From: Candidatus Wallbacteria bacterium
GTDB taxonomy: Bacteria; Muiribacteriota; JAQTZZ01
Length of the DNA stretch: 44,140 bases
Reading direction: 5' to 3'
Assembly (NCBI GenBank): GCA_028687545.1
Contig: JAQTZZ010000021.1
Location: 1 to 44,140 of the forward strand
In this document: in pieces, positions 35,832 to 42,900 of the stretch
How positions within the stretch are numbered: the stretch's first letter is position 1
Layout: every line of letters starts with the position of its first letter
Made by a program: the position numbers and the translations under genes
Notes under the pieces: generated by a model
What the model was told of the DNA's origin: nothing
Seen by the model: only the letters and a program-made list of their open reading frames with translations
The model's database searches: none

Positions 35832-37571
35832 ATGGGCAGCATCCGCCAGGAAAGAAAGCTTCTGATCAATGCTCTCAGGAATGCCAATGTCCTTACAGAA
35901 GAAGATCTTCAGGTGATCAACGAAGAGCAGAAAAGAACGGGCGAGAGCATCGGGATCGTGCTGCTCAGGCTCGAACTGATCGATGAAAAGGACCTGATCG
36001 AATTCTACGACGTACACCTGCATATACCTTACGCCAATCTGGATAACTATGTGATCGATCCCCTGTTTGTAAAAACAATCCCTGAAAACATTGCCCGCCA
36101 GTATCACCTGATCGCCCTGATCAAAGTCAAAAACAATTTGACGGTCGCAATGGCGGACCCGCTTGACAGTTTCGTCATCGACAATCTCAGGGACACAACG
36201 AGCTGTGAGATCAAGCCGCTTGTGTCTAAAATGTCCGAAATCGACGAGGCAATCGAAAAATACTACAACATGCCGGTTGAAGTTAAAAAAACAGAAGAAG
36301 AGCTGGCCCTGGGTGAACTCAAGAAGCTTAATGACAGTATCACAGGCTTTAAATTCGAAGGCAAGAACCTGGACGTTTTTTCCACTGAAGAGGGTTCAGC
36401 CCCGATCGTCAAGCTCGTGAACCTGATCATCATGAATGCAATCGCAGAAAAGGCGTCGGATATTCATATCGAACCAAATGAAAAAGTGGTGCGCGTGCGC
36501 TACCGTGTGGACGGTATGCTGCAGGAAGTGATGTCTCTGGCCACTGAACTGGAAAATTCAGTCGTTTCCCGCGTCAAGGTCATGGCAGCCATGGACATCG
36601 CTGAAAAGAGGGTGCCGCAGGACGGACGTGTTGCCATCAAGAGCCAGAACAAGGAGTATGACCTGCGCGTTTCCACCTTTCCCACGATCAACGGCGAAAA
36701 AGCAGTGCTCAGAATTCTGGACAAGAGCAACAAGCTGATCAAGATGGAAGAACTGGGTTTCGCCCCTGATCTTATGAAGAAATACGATGTGATCATCCAC
36801 AAACCCAACGGGATAGTGCTGCTCACAGGACCCACCGGTTCAGGCAAATCAACTACCTTGTATGCTTCGGTAGACCGGATCAACGCCCTGGACAAGAATA
36901 TCGTCACGATTGAGGATCCTGTGGAATACAAAATCCCGATCGTCAACCAGTCCCAGGTCAATGTCAAGGCAGGTTACACTTTTGCCGCTGGCCTGCGCTC
37001 AATTCTGCGCCAGGACCCAAACGTGATCCTGGTCGGCGAAATCCGCGACTATGAAACCGCCGAAATCTCGGTGCGCGCTTCGCTCACCGGCCATTTGGTC
37101 TTTTCTACATTACATACAAATGACGCCTCCAGCGCGGTCACCCGTCTGATCGATATGGGCGTGGAACCGTTCCTGGTAGCCTCTTCGGTAATCTGCATGA
37201 TGGCCCAGCGCTTGGTCCGACTGATCTGCCCCGACTGCAAGGAAGAACATAGCGTAAGCCCAAAGATCATTAAAAAACTTGGAGAACTGGTGGGCAAAGA
37301 ACTGCCTTCCAACACCAAATTATACCGTGGCAGGGGCTGCAAAGCTTGCAAATTCTCCGGTTACCGGGGACGCAATGCCATCGATGAACTCCTGATCCCT
37401 GATGAAAAAATCAGAGAACTGGTCGTCTATAAATCGCCTGCCTCCACGATCAAGATCGAAGCCAGAAAAAAAGGCATGCGCACTCTGCGCGAGGACGGTC
37501 TTTTAAAAGTCCTGGACGGCCGGACCACGATCGAGGAAGTGATGCGTGTTACTGCCATGGATGAGAACTGA
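35832..37571 (+). CDS. Type II secretion / type IV pilus assembly ATPase (GspE/PilB family)
   Basis: A 579-residue hexameric ATPase that drives pilin or pseudopilin assembly at the inner membrane. N-terminal GspE/MshE-type domain about 10-150; then SDIHIEPNE and RVRYRVDG of the N2 domain, Walker A GPTGSGKSTT from residue 333, Asp box IVTIEDPVEY, Walker B VILVGEIRD, His box GHLVFSTLHTNDA, and a zinc knuckle formed by CPDC (466-469) and CKAC. All key residues are present, so an active enzyme is expected. AGGAGAGG precedes ATG. No other secretion genes are in the window; GspE versus PilB cannot be decided. Confidence 0.93.
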   Translation: MGSIRQERKLLINALRNANVLTEEDLQVINEEQKRTGESIGIVLLRLELIDEKDLIEFYDVHLHIPYANLDNYVIDPLFVKTIPENIARQYHLIALIKVKNNLTVAMADPLDSFVIDNLRDTTSCEIKPLVSKMSEIDEAIEKYYNMPVEVKKTEEELALGELKKLNDSITGFKFEGKNLDVFSTEEGSAPIVKLVNLIIMNAIAEKASDIHIEPNEKVVRVRYRVDGMLQEVMSLATELENSVVSRVKVMAAMDIAEKRVPQDGRVAIKSQNKEYDLRVSTFPTINGEKAVLRILDKSNKLIKMEELGFAPDLMKKYDVIIHKPNGIVLLTGPTGSGKSTTLYASVDRINALDKNIVTIEDPVEYKIPIVNQSQVNVKAGYTFAAGLRSILRQDPNVILVGEIRDYETAEISVRASLTGHLVFSTLHTNDASSAVTRLIDMGVEPFLVASSVICMMAQRLVRLICPDCKEEHSVSPKIIKKLGELVGKELPSNTKLYRGRGCKACKFSGYRGRNAIDELLIPDEKIRELVVYKSPASTIKIEARKKGMRTLREDGLLKVLDGRTTIEEVMRVTAMDEN

Positions 37572-37583
37572 CAGTTGCCTATC

Positions 37584-38006
37584 ATGCAAAACATTTCCGA
37601 AATCACTACCCGGATCCGTTACGCCGAAGTCGATCGGATGGGATTCGTGTATTACGCGAACTACCTGGTTTTCCTGGAGATGGGACGCACAGAATGGCTT
37701 CGTTCAAAGGGACTTACCTATCTTCAGATGGAAGAGCAGGGAATTTTCCTGCCTGTACTTGATCTCTCCGCCACATACAGAAAATCAGCCAAATATGACG
37801 ATCTGATCAGGATCCTGACAGATGTCTCTGAGTTCACACACCGCAAGATCAGATTCCAGTATCGGATTTTCAGATCTGATGAGCTGCTGATGGAGGCTTC
37901 CACACTTCATCTGTTCATGAATGCATCCGGGCGTGCGGTTGTTTTACCGGATAAAATGATCCGTCTTTTCAATCCAGCTGACGAAAAGAAAAGGATTGTT
38001 CAGTGA
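37584..38006 (+). CDS. YbgC/FadM-type acyl-CoA thioesterase (hotdog fold)
   Basis: A 140-residue single hotdog domain. The 4HBT signature RYAEVDRMGFVYYANYLVFLE includes the aspartate that acts as catalytic base, followed by the GRTEWLR helix. Substrate range in this family is broad (short or aromatic acyl-CoAs), so none is assigned. ATG 37584 is preferred, with a TTG alternative at 37575; neither has a strong ribosome site. It follows the secretion ATPase by 12 bases and overlaps the next gene by GTGA. Confidence 0.88.
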   Translation: MQNISEITTRIRYAEVDRMGFVYYANYLVFLEMGRTEWLRSKGLTYLQMEEQGIFLPVLDLSATYRKSAKYDDLIRILTDVSEFTHRKIRFQYRIFRSDELLMEASTLHLFMNASGRAVVLPDKMIRLFNPADEKKRIVQ

Positions 38007-39187
38007 AAATTATCATCCGGATCTGTGTAATGTTTTTCTCGGCTGCAGTCTTTGCAGTTCTTGCAGGATGCGGTGGTGGAGGCAGCAGCGGTGGAGCCGC
38101 AGACATCTCGCATCTCAACCAGATGAGCAGCAATTTCACCCAGGCCTCACTGAGTATCGGGGGAGTGGTTTCAGGCAAATCCGGTCCCTTTTCAGCCCCG
38201 TCAAAAGTGTTTTCCGAACCAGGGCTGAGAGTAACCCTGGTCTCAGCGGAAAAGGAACAGACGTTCCCGCTGATGTCAGACAACACATTCCTGCTGTCAG
38301 GAATTCCGAGAAGCAGCGATCATTATATCATCAGAATCTACAACCAGAGCGGAATGATCGCCGATTATCCGATCGATCTGGAGGGTTTCACCGGCAACAA
38401 TGACCTGGTGATGCTGGATAAGGTCACACTCGACAAAGAGGATACCAGGATTGTGGTCGCCAGGATGGTGAAGACAAATCTCGGCTCAAATCCGAGCTTT
38501 ATGCGCCAGCTGTTCGAGCGAGGCACAGCCGGCAAAGTAACCACCCTGGATTTCTCGAATCTCAATCTCGGCAGCTATCCAGAGCTTTTATACAACGGAG
38601 TGATCGATTACTACGAGGAAACCGACCCCATCCTCTATACCCTGCCTGATGATTTTTTTCAAGAAATGATCCTGCACCGCAACCTTGACGGAGAGCAGCA
38701 TACCCTTGCCATGGACGATACAGTTGGCAGCGACGATCCGTTTTATGACCCAAGCGGAACAATCCTATCGAATCTTACAATCGGAGACGCCAATACCAGC
38801 GCTCAAACGCTCAAAGTGATGATGGGAACCGCAAAAAATCAGAATTCCGCGCAGATATCTCTCAGCTCTGAGTTCTATGCTACACTGGTTTTTTATGATG
38901 TGGATGACAATCATGTCACTCCTGACTGCTTCTTCCTCAAAATCAAAGCCGAATCCACCAACAGCTGGATCGAGAAATCCGCTTATTTTGTGCGGGGCAC
39001 TGCCTACAGGGAAGACGGGACTTCAATCGGAAGCATCACGAACGGGGAGGGAAATTACTACCTTTACTACGGAAGCCTCAGTCAGTTTGGCATGACAACA
39101 GCCCAGAAAGTCACTTTCACGATCGACTGCACACTGCCGGATGCTAACATGATCAGGACAGTTCTTTCCAGAGACTTCATTCCCTGA
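38003..39187 (+). CDS. Predicted lipoprotein of unknown function
   Basis: A 394-residue protein with a clear lipoprotein signal: charged N-terminus, hydrophobic core and lipobox VLAGC with C23, followed by a glycine/serine-rich spacer. The remainder is mostly beta-strand and matches no family I know; residues 45-135 resemble a carboxypeptidase-regulatory or Ig-like fold (VSGKSGPFSAP, LLSGIPRSSDHYIIRIYN). The GTG start overlaps the thioesterase stop, with AAAGGA placed well upstream. It is probably on the outer membrane or periplasmic face. Confidence 0.75.
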   Translation: MKIIIRICVMFFSAAVFAVLAGCGGGGSSGGAADISHLNQMSSNFTQASLSIGGVVSGKSGPFSAPSKVFSEPGLRVTLVSAEKEQTFPLMSDNTFLLSGIPRSSDHYIIRIYNQSGMIADYPIDLEGFTGNNDLVMLDKVTLDKEDTRIVVARMVKTNLGSNPSFMRQLFERGTAGKVTTLDFSNLNLGSYPELLYNGVIDYYEETDPILYTLPDDFFQEMILHRNLDGEQHTLAMDDTVGSDDPFYDPSGTILSNLTIGDANTSAQTLKVMMGTAKNQNSAQISLSSEFYATLVFYDVDDNHVTPDCFFLKIKAESTNSWIEKSAYFVRGTAYREDGTSIGSITNGEGNYYLYYGSLSQFGMTTAQKVTFTIDCTLPDANMIRTVLSRDFIP

Positions 39188-39197
39188 AGGAGGAAAA

Positions 39198-40568
39198 TTG
39201 AGCCAAGGTAAAAAAAGCATTGCTGTATACTCTGTAATTGTCGGTGCGCTGCTGACTACTACAAAACTCCTGGTAGGCTTTTTTACGGGAAGCCTTGGCA
39301 TTCTCGCCGAAGCCTTGCATTCTTTTTTTGATCTAAGTGCAGCCATAATGACCTTTTTTTCGGTCAAGATCTCGTCGCAGCCGCCTGATGCTGATCATAA
39401 TTACGGGCACGGCAAGGTGGAGAACCTCTCAGCTCTGGCCCAGGGGATTTTACTGCTGGTGACATGCATCTGGATCATCTGGGAGGCAGGGCACAAGCTT
39501 TTAAGTGGAAAGATCATTGTGGAAGCCAGCCTCTGGGCTTTTGCAGTAATGCTGTTTTCCCTGACTCTGGATATCATCATTTCCAGACTGCTCTACTGGG
39601 GTGCAAAAGAATACACTTCTCAAGCTCTGGAGGCGGACGGCCTGCATTATGCATCGGATATTCTCTCTTCCTTAGTCGTGCTGGCAGGTTTGATCGGCGT
39701 GAAGATCGGTTATCCCATCCTGGACCCGATAGCTGCTTTGGGAGTTTCCGTACTGGTACTCTATGCATGCTATAAACTGATGAAAGATTCAATAGAAGAC
39801 CTCATGGACAAAGCCCCTGCAGGCCTCAGGGAAAAAATTCTGAAATCTGTGGAGAAAATGGCAGGGATCGAAAAAGTAGATTCCATCAAAATAAGACGCG
39901 GAGGTGGAGTCGTTTTTGTTGACATCATCGTACTGGCAAAGCGGGGAATTTCCCTGGAGAAAAGCCATGAATTGTCGCTGGAGATTGAAAATGAAATCCA
40001 CCACTTGTATAAAAACTCGGAAACCATCGTTCATTTTCATCCCAGCACCTTTGGGGAGAACCTTTTTGACACAGTGAATACAGTGGCAGCCCGGCATCTG
40101 GAAATCCGTGAAGTGCATGACATCCAGAGTTACAGAAACAGGCAGACCGGGAAATTTTTCCTGAGCCTGCACGCCAAATTTTCTTCTGATACTACTCTGG
40201 GGCAGGCCCACCAGGTGATTGACCAGTTCGAAGCCGGATTGAGAAAAGAAATTCCAGATCTGGACAGAGTTGAAGTTCATATTGAAACACTCTACACTAC
40301 TGAACTTGGTTTCCAGCAATCGCTTTCAGACACTGATCGGGAGAGCATTACCAGGGAAATTCTCGCAGATAAGAACATCAAGGGAATCCACGATATCCGA
40401 CTGCATAAAAAATCAACAGGCAGTTTTCTCTCCTGCCACATCCTGACGGAAAAGAATCTGAATCTGAAGGAAGTGCATCAGATCGCCACTTCGGCAGAGG
40501 ATAAGATCAAGAAAATTCTCCCCCAGATTTTGGAAGCTGTAGTGCACGTAGAACCCTACAACTATTGA
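39198..40568 (+). CDS. Cation diffusion facilitator transporter with three C-terminal domains
   Basis: A proton-coupled divalent metal exporter of the CDF family, 456 residues against about 300 usually. Six membrane helices occupy 8-200. Transport-site pairs are H41/D45 (ALHSFFD) and H150/D154 (GLHYASD), the HD-HD type usual for zinc. The extra length comes from three ferredoxin-like cytoplasmic domains, each of the plan 'I..V..I......G.F...I.......L..AH......E..I', at about 210-285, 290-370 and 380-455. TTG 39198 with GAAGGAGG immediately upstream is the start. Metal identity is inferred. Confidence 0.9.
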   Translation: MSQGKKSIAVYSVIVGALLTTTKLLVGFFTGSLGILAEALHSFFDLSAAIMTFFSVKISSQPPDADHNYGHGKVENLSALAQGILLLVTCIWIIWEAGHKLLSGKIIVEASLWAFAVMLFSLTLDIIISRLLYWGAKEYTSQALEADGLHYASDILSSLVVLAGLIGVKIGYPILDPIAALGVSVLVLYACYKLMKDSIEDLMDKAPAGLREKILKSVEKMAGIEKVDSIKIRRGGGVVFVDIIVLAKRGISLEKSHELSLEIENEIHHLYKNSETIVHFHPSTFGENLFDTVNTVAARHLEIREVHDIQSYRNRQTGKFFLSLHAKFSSDTTLGQAHQVIDQFEAGLRKEIPDLDRVEVHIETLYTTELGFQQSLSDTDRESITREILADKNIKGIHDIRLHKKSTGSFLSCHILTEKNLNLKEVHQIATSAEDKIKKILPQILEAVVHVEPYNY

Positions 40569-40607
40569 AATCATTCAAATTCCAGGAAAATATTTTCCAG
40601 TTTGAGC

Positions 40608-40636
40608 TTGACAGGGGTGGATTGGGTCATTAGAAT
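40608..40636 (+). promoter_or_regulatory. Predicted promoter of the tRNA cluster
   Basis: TTGACA, 17-base spacer, TAGAAT, with a start near 40643, three bases ahead of the first tRNA. Strong, as expected for stable RNA. Confidence 0.75.
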
Positions 40637-40645
40637 TAGGTGCAG

Positions 40646-40724
40646 CGGGGCATAGCGCAGCCTGGTTTAGCGTGCCTGCCTTGGGAGCAGGAGGTCGAGA
40701 GTTCAAATCTCTCTGCCCCGACCA
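40646..40724 (+). tRNA. tRNA-Pro (anticodon TGG)
   Basis: Acceptor CGGGGCA pairs with TGCCCCG; anticodon loop CTTGGGA in stem CCTGC/GCAGG; T-loop GTTCAAATC; encoded CCA. The C1 start is typical of proline tRNAs. Confidence 0.95.
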
Positions 40725-40735
40725 GGAAAAACCAA

Positions 40736-40811
<76 letters not shown>

Positions 40812-40819
40812 TATTTTTT

Positions 40820-40896
<77 letters not shown>

Positions 40897-40902
40897 TATT
40901 GT

Positions 40903-40980
40903 GGTGGGTGTAGCTCAACTGGTTAGAGTACCAGACTGTGGCTCTGGGTGTTGGGGGTTCAAGTCCCCTCACTCACCCCA
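40903..40980 (+). tRNA. tRNA-His (anticodon GTG)
   Basis: Anticodon loop CTGTGGC. An extra G at 40903 faces discriminator C, the identity element of histidine tRNA. Acceptor GTGGGTG/CACTCAC with one G-U; encoded CCA. Confidence 0.93.
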
Positions 40981-40991
40981 AATAAAAAAAC

Positions 40992-41021
40992 TTGACAAGC
41001 TTCGGAAGAGACTGATAGAGT
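40992..41021 (+). promoter_or_regulatory. Candidate internal promoter before the second half of the tRNA cluster
   Basis: Consensus TTGACA, 18-base spacer, TAGAGT, start near 41028 and five bases before tRNA-Arg(TCG). It would let the last five tRNAs be transcribed separately. Confidence 0.5.
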
Positions 41022-41032
41022 TTTTACCTGCG

Positions 41033-41109
41033 GCGCCCGTAGTTCAAATGGATAGAGCAACGGACTTCGGATCCGTGGGTTGAAGGTTCGAGTCCTTCCG
41101 GGCGCGCCA
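41033..41109 (+). tRNA. tRNA-Arg (anticodon TCG)
   Basis: Acceptor GCGCCCG/CGGGCGC, anticodon loop CTTCGGA, T-loop GTTCGAGTC, discriminator G, encoded CCA. Confidence 0.95.
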
Positions 41110-41121
41110 GGTGACAATATC

Positions 41122-41197
41122 GGGCTGCTAGCTCATCAGGTAGAGCACATCCCTTTTAAGGATGGGGTAACTGGTTCAAGTCCAGTGCAGCCCACCA
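41122..41197 (+). tRNA. tRNA-Lys (anticodon TTT)
   Basis: Acceptor GGGCTGC/GCAGCCC, anticodon loop CTTTTAA, T-loop GTTCAAGTC, encoded CCA. Confidence 0.95.
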
Positions 41198-41206
41198 CCC
41201 TTACGC

Positions 41207-41289
41207 GGGCGAGTGGCGGAACTGGTAGACGCGCAGGGCTTAGGACCCTGTGAGAAATCGTGGGAGTTCGAGTCTCCCCTCGCCTACCA
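41207..41289 (+). tRNA. tRNA-Leu (anticodon TAG)
   Basis: A class II tRNA with a variable arm after anticodon stem CAGGG/CCCTG; loop CTTAGGA; acceptor GGGCGAG/CTCGCCT with one G-U; T-loop GTTCGAGTC; encoded CCA. Confidence 0.94.
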
Positions 41290-41381
41290 GATGTTGAGCT
41301 CTTGGGGTCCATGGAACCGGCAGATGCTCAAAGCGCCAAAGGAAAGATGAAGTCTCTGGACCGCTAGAGATCATCACATAA
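41290..41381 (+). other. Structured spacer between tRNA-Leu and tRNA-Gly
   Basis: At 92 bases this gap is much longer than the others inside the cluster (8-53 bases). It has two co-axial stems, CTCT (41299-41302) with AGAG (41366-41369) and GGTCCA (41306-41311) with TGGACC (41357-41362), separated by a symmetric three-base internal loop. A possible 18-residue peptide starts at ATG 41311 behind GGGG and ends at 41367. It has no T-loop and is not a tRNA. Either it is processed spacer or a small RNA. Confidence 0.35.
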
Positions 41382-41456
41382 GCGGGAGTAGCTCAGTGGT
41401 AGAGCTTCTGCTTGCCAAGCAGAAGGCCGAGGGTTCGAAACCCTTCTCCCGCTCCA
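41382..41456 (+). tRNA. tRNA-Gly (anticodon GCC)
   Basis: Acceptor GCGGGAG/CTCCCGC, anticodon loop TTGCCAA, T-loop GTTCGAAAC, encoded CCA. It shares the acceptor with the TCC isoacceptor at 40736. Confidence 0.95.
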
Positions 41457-41463
41457 GCAACAC

Positions 41464-41490
41464 AATCCCCCTGACTTCAGGGGGATTTTT
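41464..41490 (+). terminator. Intrinsic terminator of the tRNA cluster
   Basis: AATCCCCCTGA and TCAGGGGGATT form a tight GC-rich hairpin followed by T's, eight bases after the last CCA. Confidence 0.92.
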
Positions 41491-41548
41491 CATTCAAAGA
41501 GACAAGCCATACCCCTAATTTGATTCTCACTTTTATTATATACAAATC

Positions 41549-41577
41549 TTGACGCGCTGAATATTACCGTCTATAAT
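41549..41577 (+). promoter_or_regulatory. Predicted strong promoter of the second AAA_14 gene
   Basis: TTGACG, 17-base spacer, perfect TATAAT. Start near 41584; GGAGGCGG at 41600-41607 precedes ATG 41610. Confidence 0.75.
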
Positions 41578-41609
41578 GCAATGAGATTGCAAAGTAGCCG
41601 GAGGCGGTT

Positions 41610-42833
41610 ATGTATATTACTCGAACTCTTGAAAAATATATTATCCAAGCCGGGGCACAATTCCCTGTGCTGCTGGTCACCGGAGCCCGCCAGGTGGGCA
41701 AGACGACTTTTCTCAGGCACTTGTGCAAAAAAGATCGTGCTTACATCACACTTGACGACCCAATGGCTCTCACACTGGCTAAAGAAGATCCTGCCCTTTT
41801 TTTTCAGAGATTTCGTCCGCCACTGCTGATCGATGAAATTCAATATGCCCCGGAGCTTCTTCCCCATATCAAGATGATGGTCGATCAGGACCATCGATCA
41901 GGAGCGTTCTGGCTAACCGGCTCACAGCAGTTTCATCTGATGAAAGGTGTTTCGGAATCATTGGCTGGGCGGGTCGGTGTAGTCCAGCTGCTCGGGCTTT
42001 CCAGAAGAGAGCTGATCGGGCTGGCCGGCATGGGATTGCCTTTTTTGCCGACACCTGCTAGGATCGCGGAACGAATGGCTACAGCCGTTAAACTGCCTCT
42101 CAAGGATCTTTACAGCTTGATCTGGAAAGGATCTTTCCCGGTTGCGGCACTGGATCAGCATATGAATCGCGATTTTTTTTACGCATCTTATGTCCAGACT
42201 TATCTTCAGCGGGATGTGCGCGATCTGGCCAGAGTAGGAGACGAGATGGCATTCCTGCGTTTTCTCCGGACCGCTGCCGCCCGCACCGGACAGTTGCTGA
42301 ACCTTTCGGAACTGGCCAAAGATGCTGATATCTCGCCGAATACGGCCAAGAGCTGGCTTTCCATCCTGATCTCATCAGGCCTCGTGTATCTGCTCGAACC
42401 ATGGCACAGCAATTTAACCAAGCGTCTGGTGAAGACGCCGAAACTTTTTTTCCTGGATACAGGATTGTGTGCCTATCTTACCGAATGGTCGAGCCCTGAA
42501 AACCTTGAGGCAGGTGCAATGTCCGGCGCGATCCTGGAAACATGGATAATAGGAGAACTGCTTAAGAGTTACTGGAACAATGGCATCAGAGCGCCGTTTT
42601 ATTATTATCGGAACAAGGACAAGGTTGAGATAGATCTTCTGATCATGCAGGACGGAACAGTCTATCCGCTGGAGTTCAAGAAGACAGCTTCCCCTTCTAA
42701 AGACGATGTCAGGCATTTTTCAGCTCTAACCAAACTGAATCTGCCTGTCGGGCAGGGTGGAATCATCTGTCTAACCGAGCAGAAACTGCCCCTGATAAAG
42801 ACCGTCGACGTCATACCCGTCGGCCTGTTGTAG
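41610..42833 (+). CDS. AAA_14 ATPase with C-terminal DUF4143 (second copy)
   Basis: The 407-residue protein has Walker A GARQVGKTT (25-33, K31), Walker B LLIDEIQ (D75, E76), LTGSQQFHLM, a winged helix (SELAKDADISPNTAKSWLS), and the nuclease-like EIDLLI ... PLEFKKT at the C-terminus. It is a diverged paralogue of the 22629 product, clearly alignable but not recently duplicated. Unlike that gene it has a leader and a strong ribosome site. It sits directly behind the tRNA terminator, a frequent insertion site. The function of the family is unsettled. Confidence 0.9.
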   Translation: MYITRTLEKYIIQAGAQFPVLLVTGARQVGKTTFLRHLCKKDRAYITLDDPMALTLAKEDPALFFQRFRPPLLIDEIQYAPELLPHIKMMVDQDHRSGAFWLTGSQQFHLMKGVSESLAGRVGVVQLLGLSRRELIGLAGMGLPFLPTPARIAERMATAVKLPLKDLYSLIWKGSFPVAALDQHMNRDFFYASYVQTYLQRDVRDLARVGDEMAFLRFLRTAAARTGQLLNLSELAKDADISPNTAKSWLSILISSGLVYLLEPWHSNLTKRLVKTPKLFFLDTGLCAYLTEWSSPENLEAGAMSGAILETWIIGELLKSYWNNGIRAPFYYYRNKDKVEIDLLIMQDGTVYPLEFKKTASPSKDDVRHFSALTKLNLPVGQGGIICLTEQKLPLIKTVDVIPVGLL

Positions 42834-42900
42834 ACTTTGCTTTCCAAAAAGTTCATTAGCTTTATCGAAATCAGCGTATAGATCTACATGCACTTTTCTG

